DNA of 64,000 bases from assembly GCA_020055645.1 (NCBI GenBank), contig CM034549.1, positions 18,683,930 to 18,747,929 of the forward strand, given 5' to 3'. This DNA comes from Tomocerus qinae (Eukaryota; Arthropoda; Collembola; Entomobryomorpha; Tomoceridae). The position numbers and the translations under genes were made by a program. The notes below the pieces were generated by a model. That model had not been told where the DNA came from and ran no database searches. It was given only the letters and a program-made list of their open reading frames with translations. Of the stretch, positions 24,521 through 37,347 are shown one piece after another. Every line of letters starts with the position of its first letter. Position 1 is the stretch's first letter.

Positions 24521-27500
24521 TTTAATTTATCCTGCAATTTGCAACGCAATTAACGGTAAAATGGGTAGGCAATCCTCAGGAGCAACTCGTGCCCAAATAA
24601 AAACGAACGCACTAATTTTAGAAAAATTAATGGTCTAGATCCTCAGTCAGACCAAATCTTGAAATTAGTGGGAATGAAAATATAAGTTGTTCAAGCCAAG
24701 TTGAAGCAAATAAATAAACCCTTTTTTGGCATTTTCCATGTAGAAAATGGCTTTCGTTGGCTATGGGAACAAGGTATATAATATAGATTTGATTCCTAAA
24801 TAGGACTATAGTTCCAAAATTAACTCCTCATCGGATAATTTTATTGTCCAAATGAATTACCCCAAAGGTCTCTTTAAATCTCTCTTAATGCATCTTCTGA
24901 TATGCAGCCGCAGCCACTGAATCAATTTGTTGTCTTGATGTCACAGAAGTATTTCTTTTCGACCAATTCCCTTATAATTCGGGGGTATCGTGCAAATTAA
25001 CTCTGCGTTGTCATTGTTGTCATACAGTTATGCCGTTATGCCAAATGCTAAGCAAGTGGCCTTCTAAAAAGGGTGGCATTTGATACTGTCTGTATTCCTT
25101 CTAGAGACGACTCTAAAAGTTGGCTCTAATTGTTGGAATAAAATGTAATACAGTAATTTAGCAAACACATGTAATTCATGGGCCATTCATCCGTCTCCGT
25201 TTTTTAAGTAATCATATTTACTTATTTGTGCTAATTGTTTATGAGCGATATGCATATTGTAACTGATTCTTGACTTCCAGTTCAAGTGGTGATCAATCAA
25301 ACCAAAGTTGTAGATATTTGGAAAAAGTGGAGCAGTATTTTTAACTGATCTAAAAGTTGGTGCATGAAATACGATACATTTTATTGAGCCTTTTAAAAAT
25401 GCCATATTTGTGATTGAGACTGAAATATTGCTATCTGCAGAGGAACAACTTTTGTATCAATGGATTTACTTTGTTTTTGTTACTACAACTGTCTACATGT
25501 TTTCCATTTCAATCAGACCCGAAGTACTTAGTAGACTTTCGACTTTCACATTCAAGTTGACATGTATTTTCATTTGATATCTAACAGTTAGTCATAATGA
25601 TGTCTGGAGATTGTGTATCTAGATGTACATATCATATAGGTTAAGCCATTAATTATGAACATTATATTTGTCATTTGTAATTTGTAGTAAATCCAAGAAG
25701 ATTCTTAGAATCGATTTTTCGGTCTGGTAAGTTTTAATCTTTCCAGATTTCATTTCAGACATGTTTTTATGCTTTATTCATTAATACTAGATTAGTCTGG
25801 CTATTTGTTACAGCTTTTAAGTGCTTTTGTTATAATATTATAATTATGTGCAGATCATGCCACTTTTCCCCCTACAAAGCGTCATTATAAAATATACTCA
25901 TAATAATATGATTAAGTCTGTCTACACAAAATCTTACTACAGACAATCTGAGACCTATACATAGTAGTAGTATACCGAATTGATATTTCAGGCTATCTTG
26001 TTTGACACTCTGACACGAACGTAGTACAACGATTTGACATCTTATCATCACTTTGAACCTAAACATTTTGTTTCAATTACAGTTGATGAATAGCTGATTC
26101 AACAAGAATCTGAGTCCAACAGACTTGTGAGTTATTACATATTATTTTTCAATAGGTACTGAATACTCTGTTGTCTGAATCTCCATAAAAATGCAAATGG
26201 TACTTAAGATAGAATTTTTTGCGCGTCTGACTTTGCAAACTATCAAATTATTATTTGCTCGTAATGTAGCAAATCCAGACAGAAGTCTGTTTCGCCACTA
26301 TTTATTATGTTGATGTTGAGTAGTTACGTTACGGCTGTTCTCAATTTCCACTGAGAAATTATATGTAGGTGAAGCTAAAGCAATTCCCGAATAGCCATTC
26401 GTCTGGCTGTGGCAGATAAATCATAAATCTGAGATTTGTGTTTTGTCTGAAAGATATTTTATGTCGCTAACAATACAAGACAGACTTATAAATATACGAG
26501 ATAACTTTGGTATACCCAACCGAACCCCAGTTCAATACTACTGCAGCAATTCCGCATGAAGCATACATTAAAGATCGTAGAGAAGGTCAAGACAAAGGGT
26601 CATGAGAATGCATAGTTTAAAACTTACACACGCATACATTTTATGCAAAGAACTGACTTGCGATATTAGTTTGTTTGTACAAAGTATTCAGATAAATACT
26701 GTATGTAGCTTTAAATTACTGGGCTGGAGAATATTCACCCACAATCTAATCTACAAAACATAGCATCAATGTTTTCATCCTAAACTATGTACAATTGTAA
26801 GAGCATTATCATCATAATAGTAGTAAACATGTATTTCTTGTTGTGTCATTGTGTAAGGTTACATGCGTTAAATGCGAAAATAATGTAGGTAATAGTAGGT
26901 ATATAGTGTAGGTACCAACAGGACAGACCCAACAGGAGACACAGAGACACTGCTTAAGGTAGTTTGTTAATTTGTCAACCAAGAGCAATAAAATTGAACA
27001 TATTAGCTGAAAAGCTATTTGAAACTGAATGTATTATACTCTTCATGTATACAAAAGATAGAGAATATACATTCCAGATAGAATTCGACTGCATTTACAC
27101 GGCTTATTCGATGGATTTCACCTCAAATTAAAAAAGGATTGCATTTGGTAAACTAATAATAATGCAACAGTAAATGTTGACATAATACGTACTGCCTGAC
27201 TGAAACTTGTTAACTGCAGCATCAGTCCCGCAATTGAAAGTAGGTGCTAAATCTCATCCACACCTCTAGACTCAAGATGTATCTTTTTATCGTACCCTCA
27301 TCTCATACCAATATCTATGCTATGCAACCAACTACACATTGACATGTACACAACAAAGTGAGTATCTCATAATCTCAAATCTCATCTCATTCAACTCATC
27401 TCTTAGCTAACTCTTTTTGCATGCATACTCTCAATCTCAATACTATTCACTAATATTATTATAGTGCTTCTACTCTATTTATTACTCGAAATATTAAATG

Positions 27501-27862
27501 TGTCATAATGACATATTTATTTTCTTATTTTAGATCGTAATCATATCGGACTATCAACTATTACAAAATCTCCTCATTTGAGGTATGAAATCTCCAACAA
27601 GGCAATCTCCTCTCCGTGACCGTGACTCATAGTCATAGACATAATTCAAATGATGATACATCTTCTATCAGCTTTGATGATACATGATACACACATGCAA
27701 ATGCAAGATCCTGATAGCTAGTCATAGCGAACAGGTGTTTTCAGTGCGGCTAATTTGAATTCTGTAGATATTATAGTGACAAACCTTTTTCACTTACTAG
27801 GAGTAAAATAATTTATTGACATTTCGGAATAATTTTTAGTGTGCAATAAAATTCATTTGAAA
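24521..27862. other. Intergenic, promoters of divergent LRRC59-like and VPS37 genes
   Basis: About 3.3 kb between two divergently transcribed genes. It should contain both promoters and 5' UTRs. No coding segment, repeat or clear core-promoter motif could be assigned. Confidence 0.5.
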
Positions 27863-28844
27863 ATGACTCAACTCCCGGAGGCTGAAATACACAGTGCATT
27901 GGCCACTTTGCAAAGTTTAAGCGATGAAGAGCTACAAGGACTTATTGACGATGATACAAAGTTTGAAAGTTATGTCATTGCATTGCCTCAAGTAAAAATA
28001 TATTTTTGAATTTTAAGAATTTAAACTATAAATAAAAACTAATAATTTACTCTTCTCGGAAGGTCTCTATTCTATTGACCATTTTTAGAAAAGGAATTAA
28101 CATTGATTGTCTTCATTATTTGCAAAAGGTTCGTAACGTAGAAGCGGAAAAGGAAATGCTAATCGCAAGTAACAAATCGCTGGCAGAGTTTAATTTATCT
28201 TACGAACCTAAATTAAAAGAGGGTAAAGCGACTTTAATGGAGCTTTACGAAAAAGCTCGCTCACTAACTGATGAACTGGAAACTAAACGCGGTCAACTTG
28301 GTAAGTCTATAGTCTATTAAGTATCGTACATAAAAGGTAAATCAAAGTAAAACTATGTATAAAAGATTTACATACGTACAAATCAAAATGAACATGTAAA
28401 CAAACATAACTAAAAATGAAATAATATTATGTAATAATTATGGACTAATTAGCCATTTATAGTTAGTTTTAGTTAAAACATTTATACTCATTCGAACTTC
28501 GAGTTTGATCTATTTTTAAATTTTAATTCTTATTTTGATAACAATTTTCAGAGTCACTAAACTCTAGGACTTCTTTGGACACTACTTACGCCCTACTTCA
28601 AACAGCATGTGCTGAAGCAGACGAGGAGAGTGAAACGGTGTCTGAAAAGCTTCTTCATGGTGATATGGACGTTGATTCCTTTACACAACAATTCGTTCCC
28701 CTCCGGGTCACAGCTCATCTCCGACGTCTTAAAGCAGAAAAAATGGGAGAGCTTGTGACATCCACTCAGCGAAATCGTTCATACTCAGCTCCTTATCCAA
28801 CTGGTCCCGCTCAAATGCCATTACCCAACATGCCTATTATGTAA
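27863..28844 (+). CDS. VPS37: VPS37, ESCRT-I subunit
   Basis: Three exons, 27863-27991, 28129-28300 and 28552-28844, join in frame to give 197 residues. The protein is a Mod(r) domain for nearly its whole length. It opens with an N-terminal helix (LATLQSLSDEELQGLIDDDT), followed after the first intron by the charged coiled-coil segment EKEMLIASNKSLAEFNLSYE and then by KEGKATLMELYEKA. It continues with a C-terminal helical part (FVPLRVTAHLRRLKAEKM) and a Pro-rich end. VPS37 binds TSG101 and VPS28 in ESCRT-I, which sorts ubiquitinated cargo into multivesicular bodies. The length resembles the short paralogues B and C more than A, which has an N-terminal extension. Which vertebrate paralogue it matches best was not determined. 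Candidate poly(A) signals are AATAAA at 29593 and 29781. Confidence 0.87.
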
Positions 28845-30619
28845 ACTTCATATACCTTTTCCACTATTTAGAAAATAGGAATGATTACAATATTGTAGCA
28901 AAAATTTCTAACTGTACATAAATATTTGTTAAAAGCCGATTGTGCTGTTTTGCATGCTTACCACTAATCTGTAAATTGTACTCATTGAACTGTATATATT
29001 ATACTATTTAAAAATTACTTCAAAATTACGCTACAAAATTTAAAATTACTTTGCAGCTCAAATCCATCGTAAAGGCTCGAGCATGATATAAATAATGATG
29101 AATCTAAAACAATAAGGTTAAATGTTCCATACTACAATTTGTATGCATTGTGTATTATGTAATTCTTCTGTGTAAACTACAAGCTATTAGAGAAAGTATT
29201 TGTAGTATAAATCAATCGTGAGTGTTCTGAAAGAAAGTACTATTTCTGCTAGCTGAACTTGTTAAACACTTTCGACAATTTTTAATCTAGTTGTACATAC
29301 ATTACATATCTCGAGGAACTAAATCAACGAGCTAACTGTTATGAAAAATTATTGTAGTCTTTAGATGTAATAACTCCCAACAGAAAAGTGTATGAACCCT
29401 CATACATTGTATTGTGTATAGCTACAAGACAGCTTACCAAAATAGATCATGTTAATGTTAAAATTGTCTTGAATGTTCATTCTAGGTTTCGAAGCACTTT
29501 GTAATTTTCTATGTGATACTTTGCGAAGCTTGGATAGGATTTAATTTAGATGTTAGGAGTTAGAATATAGTGATTAAAATCTATTCTGTAAAAATAAACC
29601 AATGCAGTAATTTGATATATATGTGATCTTTCTAACTATTCAAAGCCTTCTTCAAGCTGTTGTAAATTGTATGTTGTAGGTAAAATGTATTGTAGATGCT
29701 CTGTCGACGATTTTTCAATACCCCCAAAACCTTTGTGAATTTGTGCTGTATTTGTGTCATGCGTTATTTTATTGATAGTTAATAAATCACATGAAAGTAC
29801 AGCAATTTTTGTGTTCTTTCATATGAGCTAAGAAATAATAAGAAAATGAGTTATATGTAGTAGTAAGCTACATTTATTTTCTGAAATTCTGTATTGTACA
29901 GTAGGTAAAAGAGTTCATGTTATATTATATCAACGAATCCCAATGATAAAACGTGAATAAAGCTGAAATGTTCTGTATAGCATAGCGATATAATACAAAT
30001 GGGCTACAATTGTGCAAATTAGATAGTTGAGGTGTGGTATTGATCAAGGGTCAAAAGTGATAGATCTTTATTTTTAGGCACTATATAATTTTAATATGAT
30101 CGATAGATTTACTCGTACTATTTTTCATGAAATAAGTTGTCATAACTGGAAAAGGTCACTGTTTGAATCCATATTGGCCTTTTTAGGTAGATGAGACTAA
30201 AGATAGTACCTCAGTTGATTGTGTTTTGTAACTGTGTATAGTACAGAGGCACGGAGTTGTAGGTAGGTAGGAGTAACACTCTAGTCATTACCACGGAGTA
30301 ACAGAGTTAACATTATCCAATGGACATAGTACTAGTAGATTTGTAAAGTATAGGCTTAGGTAAATATTACTAGAATGACAAATATAAATATATACAATGC
30401 ATGTTGTGGTATACATATTAGAAGAGTACATTAAGAACAGGTTTTAACATTTGAGGCGTATGCAAGGTACAAAGTGCAAGGTCTATATAGGTAAGGATTT
30501 GTTTTTTAATCGGATAAGCATGTGCTACTCTAAAAGTTGTAATCATCAACCAGAACCAGACTCAACTTGACACTCTTCAGTTTTGTCTTCAGGAAACCTA
30601 ATAGTACACTATTCTAAAA
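28845..30619. other. VPS37 3' UTR and intergenic
   Basis: 1.8 kb with no coding segment seen. AATAAA at 29593-29598 is a plausible VPS37 poly(A) signal about 750 bases after the stop. The remainder should include the promoter of the downstream dioxygenase gene. Confidence 0.5.
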
Positions 30620-32483
30620 ATGTCATTGTTGGTTAGAACTGCAAAAAAATTTATTTTTAGTAGCCCTACATGCATAGGAAAATACAGTAAGCATAATAAT
30701 TCCACTTTAGTAGATTCAGTTCGGCAATTTTCCCGAAGCACACAATGCAATTTACCAATAGCTTCAGCTAAACTTTTGCCAGATGAAGAAACGGTACAGG
30801 TACGTGTCTGTATTTCATACCTACATATATCATATCTATGATTTTAGCATATACAATTAAGAAGTTTGCGATTGGAATGTTAAAAGAGCTGTACTAGATG
30901 TAAATACTACCTATACTGTATACTTATATTTGTTTTTCTTCAGGTAAATTTTACAGACAATAAAGTATTCAAATTCCCTTGGGTTTATCTTCAAGATAAC
31001 TGTTCTTGTCCAGCGTGTTTCCATCAATCGTCTAAATCCAGATTACGGAAAATGTACGATCTCCAACTTGACAACCCAATTATCAAAGTAGATGCAGAGC
31101 AGAATAGTATCACATGTACATGGGCTGATAACCATAAAGCCACTTTCCAAGAAAAATGGCTTTGGGACAGGAATTTTTCCAAAGAAAATATGAACAAGAG
31201 AATTGAAGTAGACAGAGAAAATCCAACCCTGGTCGGAGCAGATTATCGTATGCATTCAGAGAAGTTTGAAGTAAATAATTATCGCTCTAAGGCCGAAAAT
31301 CTAATTATGTATTCCATTATGCAGTACTACTGTAATGACTTACGAAGTTCTAAATGCTAATTACTATTTCACAGGAGGTATTAAAAGACGACCTTAAGCT
31401 CCTAAGACTTCTTAAGATTCTTTGCGAATATGGAGTTTTCAAAATAGAAGATGCTCCAAAGGAAGTAGGACAACTGAAAAAATTAGCGGATAAAATTGCA
31501 TTCATTCGCTTAACTCATTACGGGTAGAAATACAAATAACCTCCTATTTTTCCATATATTTTACCTGCTTTAATTTAGCAGTTATTTATTTGTGATCACT
31601 AATTAATTTTAAATAGTAACGAGTTCACTGTAATTTCAAAACCAAATGCAAATAATCCTGCCTACACTTCAGCTAAATTGGGATTGCATACAGATCTTCC
31701 TTACTATGTGTATCCCCCAGGAGTCCAATTACTTCATTGTATCAAGCAATATCATGGAGACGATGGAGGTAATTCTCATTTGGTTGATGGATTCTCTGTA
31801 GCTCATCAACTGAAAATTGAATTTCCCCATGTATATGACATTTTGAGTAACACACCTGTCGAGTTTACTGACATCGGAGAAGATTATACTAAGTTTTACA
31901 AAATTCATCGCTCACCTATTTTTGTGTAAGATTTTCCGCCTAAGAAATGCAAAAGTCTCAAGTATCTCTATAAAAGAATTGCTTCGCTTTAATATAATGG
32001 AAAAGTAAATTAACATAATTGTATCTGTGTACTTTCAGACACTCGGAATCTGGGAAATTGACACGAATTGTATACAGCAATCAGCAATTGAGTTCATATC
32101 TTCCTATACCCATTGAAAAAGTCAAACCGTTGTATGAAGCTATGAAATTATTTTGTGATTTTTCCTATAAGCCCAAGAATTTAATGCAATTCAAACTCAA
32201 AGAAGGTGTGTTTAATTTTTTTTCATTTACTTTTGCAAAACGTTACTTATAAATACCGTTAAGAATAATATTTGCAACCAATGCTTATCAAGATTATAGC
32301 TAATTGAACTGTATTAATACTATATAATAATTTTCAGGTGATATACTCGTGTTTGACAACTGGAGAATGCTTCATGGTAGAGAAGGATTTGATCCTTCGA
32401 AGGGAGAAAGGCATTTAGAAGGTTGTTACATCGATTGGGATGAAATACACTGTAGAATAAATGTAATAGAAAGCTCCTTATAA
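30620..32483 (+). CDS. BBOX1: Gamma-butyrobetaine dioxygenase (carnitine synthesis)
   Basis: Six exons, 30620-30799, 30944-31270, 31375-31523, 31617-31925, 32039-32205 and 32338-32483, all GT-AG and in frame; 425 residues. It is an Fe(II)/2-oxoglutarate oxygenase hydroxylating gamma-butyrobetaine to L-carnitine. The N-terminal zinc module shows DNCSCPACFH (C80, C82, C85). The double-stranded beta-helix has LHTD (H243, D245) and MLHGR (H390) as iron ligands. PPGVQLLHCIKQ, FTDIG and RHLEG are typical of BBOX and argue against trimethyllysine dioxygenase, which has different residues there. The first about 50 residues are extra compared with cytosolic human BBOX1. They are basic and Ser-rich with RQFS, like a mitochondrial targeting sequence; this is inference. 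The poly(A) signal is probably AATAAA at 32944. Confidence 0.92.
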
Positions 32484-35400
32484 AATCCCGATCACGTCTT
32501 AAAGACTAAGTAAAGAAAATATTGTTGAACTTTACACTTTTTATTTTAACCGTAGCTGTTTCCTAAACACGATCAAATTCTTATATCCTTTTACTTATTT
32601 ATGATTTGATTATTGTACCAACAATAACGGCTTAGTAAGCTCATTCTAATTCATATCGTAATTTACTCTCACAATCTTAATCATATCAGCCATTTTATTA
32701 ATACTTTCCTACCTAGCTTAGAAAGTCATACTACATACATGTGTAGTGCCTAGTTAATTATTTCAAAGTAATATACAGTTTGAGATTTGTATTTATGGTG
32801 AGATTCTCTTGTTTGCAATACTGCAATTTTGATTATAAATTGTTGCGGTTTATTCTAGCAAAAAAGATTGAAAAGTGACAAATGGGTTTTCTCACCTCAT
32901 TTTCATAATAATATTCACATGTATTATGCTAAATATATTAACAAATAAAGATATATCAGATAATCCATTTATTACACACTGGAGTCTGGGTTTTATTACT
33001 TTTAGGCATTAAGAAAACTACAAATAGAGCATACATGTATATGCAAATATGCAAATCACAATGATTTTGCTTACAATGCCTACATAGACACGTTATGTAA
33101 CAATGGATTATGAGCTACCGTATACTTATGTATGCTTACTTTGCAGTAAAATATGTACATAAGGTAAATCTGGTAAACAATAATATTTACATGTGCTGAG
33201 GTTGATGACATTTTCAAAGAATTTTATTGCCACAATACAATGTGATTGTCCTATTTGTTGAACAATTGAATTTTCTCCAGTAATTGTAAATGTAGGAAGT
33301 GGATACAACAGAATTGACAGATAAATATTACTACTCTACTATTACATTTTTAAGCTAGTGATAATAGCACATGGTAGAGTAGATGGTATTTCATGCATGG
33401 TACATTAGGTATATCTTTAATCGTTTATAAACCCGTTTTCTAATTTAAATGTGTTCACTGGGAGGAGAGGCAATCATAAATGAATTTCAAGTTACCGAGG
33501 CTAATGACGGGAAAGAAAAGCAAAGTGCAATCAACCGTTTGATGTAATTTTATAAATCTAAGTAACTAAAGTACTGAAAAGAGATTCGCAAGTGACGTAT
33601 ATCTGAAATCAGTTCTCACAATCAGTTCATTTCTTTGTATGAATCTAGATTTATTGAACTGTGTCTACTTGTGCAAGCAAAGCTGAGTAGTTGTAAAAAG
33701 GTTTAAGTGAGAAAATTCATTTTACGACAATTGTGCATAAAATTGCATCCTTTCTTCATGCTGACATGGTGTTACCGTTTTCCGTTTACTACAGAACAGT
33801 AATACAAGCAGAACTCATTGTCAGTTAGGTACCCACAAAGTTAAAAGTGTATAGTAAAAGAAACCAACTAGGTTTCATGTGAATTAGACATTACCTTCAT
33901 ACCTAATATCTACACACAATAAACTCCTATTAGATACTCTCTGTGACTACTTCTAACTATTCCTGCAGAATAATATATGATTTTCTATTGTACATTTTTA
34001 CGTTACATGTACGAACATTTTACAATTAACTTGGAGGCATTAGGTCATAAATGTCGTTATCTGTCGTGTTATTCTGCATTTAGCACAAACCACAGTACCC
34101 CAGTGCACTGGAACATTAACATTGTTGGAGGAGCTCTACACTTCGAGTATAATGGGATTGAATGCAAAGTGTCTGTGCTTACTGTGCGTTCAGTGTAAAA
34201 GGGGTAAGTCAATTTTCTGGCCTTTAAATCGGGTTAAGATCAATTTGCTTATTCTGATTTACAAATTGCACTTTACATTGGACGTAACTTACCCTGGGGC
34301 AACACTCCTTGGAGATAAAATGAAGAATTATGGCACAAAACGGTCACAGATTTGTCAATGTAGCAATGAATTCCCCCCATTACAAATCTCTAAACTTCAA
34401 CTTCCTATTCAGATTACATTCATTGGTGCGAATGACAAAAATTATACATGTATCACACAATAATGTAAGACCCCATTAATCCTCATATAGAATTTGCTCA
34501 TGAGCTGTGACTTCTGCTTGCTTGCTTTGTCTACAAACTTATCCTTAGCGTTTTACTTAGTTTAACCAAAGGCCAAACTTAAATAATATTATCCTGTTAA
34601 AGGACACGACCATAGATATTCTCTCATCAAGATAGTTTTATTTTTCACAATACGTAAAACTAGATTTAAGGTTCTTAAAAGAGTGTGTAAAACATTGGAA
34701 ATTGGTACCGGGACATAAAACAGTTATACCTAGTTATGCTAGATACTTCTAAGAAGTCATTTTAATAGCGCAGTCAATTGTCACTAAGTTTCTAATGACT
34801 AAAAATATATTCTTATGATATTTGACACTTAGGAAAAGCTATAGGCTATAGGTGATATTCAGCAGGTTTGATACAATAGAAAATTTTAGAGTAAAACTGA
34901 AACTTTTAAATACAAAACCGAGATAGCTTTTCTCATTGTCCAAAATAATTTGTGAAAAATAATTTGTGGTAGAAATATTTCTGTAAATAGTTAGCTTCTA
35001 AGAAGATTACCATAATCTGCTGCAATTGCATTATATAGGTCCATAATAACAAGCGAGTCTTATTTTAAAATTTATAGACCTTCACAAATGTCACACAGGA
35101 GTATACAAATCCAAAACTCAAACCTTGCTTTGTCATATTATGATTTCGCCAGATGTGTATGAAAATGAATTTACAAGAAACAAAATGATGCAACTCTTTC
35201 GGGGTAACAAAGCAAATAAAATCACTGGGCCCAGGAGCAGAACGGAAAGAATTAGGAAACACTAGTACTGGTATCCACGTGTAAAAACAGAAAAAAATGA
35301 GAAAATGGCTAGGATAATACAGGATATAGGATGTCTAATATATCATTAAGTATGATTAGTTCCTAAAGATAATAGCGGTCAAAGTTTTAAAGCCAAGTCA

Positions 35401-37347
35401 AGGCTAGCCAAACTGTTCATCCTAAACGAAACTGAATGAGTCATCGAAAAGTACAATGGATGCATTTCTATTGAATGCACATGGATGTAAATATGTAGTT
35501 ACTATCAGTAGAAAATGATCTTCTGTTAAATTATAAAAAATATCTTTGAATTAGTCTGCGATAGTCTTAACATAAAATCCTTTTTTTAATGAAAGACAAT
35601 TCTTCAGGTACTTAATTTTTTGTATGCGTAAATAACCAATGTGTTTATGGTTTAAGTGTCTGATTATTATGCAGAGATACAAAATACATTGAGTGCTGAG
35701 TTATTAGGTAAATATTTGTAGATAATATGTTAATGCATAACAAGCGTAGGCTTTTAGGTAGATAGAGTAACCTACAAGTATTATCTTGAGCTAAAGCATC
35801 CTACTATCAAGCATAGCAACACAAAGAGAGACGAAGATTGAAGGCTGTCTATACAATTAGGAACTTCAGATTAAGCTTACTTATTGTTTGTTAACACAGA
35901 AAAAATCAATTTCAAGCAGAAAAGAGTATCTACGTAGGTCTTGCTGTCGTTTATGAATTGTGTGGCATATTTATATCACATGAACGTGTAGTATTCAAGT
36001 GTAAGAGTATAATGGAGAAGTATAGCGTAATACTAAGTACTATCTGGCACAATCAGTTGTTAGCTACTCGAAGTTAAGTTCATATGGTGTGTCATGGTGG
36101 TAATAGTCATAGCGTATGAATATGAGTAACTCAGTTGTGTAAAAATATCTTGGAGCCACAACATTATGCACTTGGCTGCTCAAATAATAGTTTAAATATT
36201 ATGTAGTAGGGATTTGTACATCAGGATAGAATAAACTGCTTAGGCAATTCTTTAGACAACACAACATGTGATAAGAAAACAATGTTATGCCTAGATATTT
36301 TGTGAAATGTAAATGTACGAGATAATAAAAGTTTATATTCGTATACTCTTAGTAGAAAGCAAAGTAAAAATAAATAGGAAAGGAATTATCCGTGCATTGC
36401 TTTGTGAGTTTAACTTTACTACTACAGACATACTACACTAAGTGTAGTTTTATTACTCAAGTACCATTGTTGTGGTCTTTGGAAGTGCCGGATGTTGCTA
36501 TCCACTATATATTATTACTTCTGTATTTGTGACTCACTTCGAGAAACTCACCTGTTGAATGCACATCTCTATAATTTATCTCTCCTCTGTTCAAATACAG
36601 TAAAACACACTCATTCACTAGCGGAAACATTTCTAGTAGTATTACACACTAAGTACAATCAGACTTGACATACACACAGAGCCTACAATAAATACAAGTT
36701 TGTTATACATACAAAACAAATGCGAAGTTGACATTATATTTACACACACATTATACCAAGTATACTTATCCCAGTTTCCAAAGAATCCTACTGTGTACCA
36801 TATTTATAGCTCAGGGAGAACGTAATTTAATTAAGTCCTGGTGACATGTGCATAGTGCTAATGGGATTTATTGCAAATGACTCACTTCTGTGGTAGCTGT
36901 ACTTAGTTCGGTTGTGGCTATTACGCAAACACATCTATTTTATATCAGTCAAGAATCAAAACTCATTTGAAGATCATTTTGAATTTAATTAATCAATTGC
37001 AAGTAATTAGTACCCATTATGTACCGAAATAACAAAGATTGACATTTAAAGTTGTGAAATCTTACCTTCAGCATAATTCTTTGAATACAATAGCAAATCA
37101 GTAAAAATCGCAATTCCGAAACTGTATTGTCACCACTAATTTTAATTTACTATTTATTACGACCTACACAGCTACAGTATATCATTAAAATAATATGAGG
37201 ACTGTTTCACAAGTGACTTTATTGCTAACAATTTGTCCTCGGAATTTGGAAAACTCATAATAATACTTTTTAAAGTTTAACTCGTGTTTTAAATCATAAG
37301 TAACTCGTGCTTTTTTTGTGCTACGCTTATACAAGCTATATTTTTAA
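32484..37347. other. Non-coding stretch between BBOX1 and the first RING-Rab gene
   Basis: The first about 460 bases are the dioxygenase 3' UTR up to AATAAA at 32944-32949. No further gene is supported. Overlapping frames at 33977-34463 and a minus-strand frame at 35065-35262 lack recognisable domains. The promoter of the first RING-Rab gene should lie near the right end. Confidence 0.5.

Noticed and set aside
30620..32483. Trimethyllysine dioxygenase (TMLHE) as the identity of the dioxygenase
   Set aside because: PPGVQLLHCIKQ, FTDIG and RHLEG match gamma-butyrobetaine dioxygenase rather than TMLHE at the same positions.
34122..34463. 113-codon plus-strand frame
   Set aside because: No domain, overlaps another open frame, no splice partners; cysteines are not arranged as a zinc finger.
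35065..35262. Minus-strand 65-codon frame with slightly higher GC
   Set aside because: No family recognised and no consistent neighbouring exon; the peptide is not repeated elsewhere in the window.
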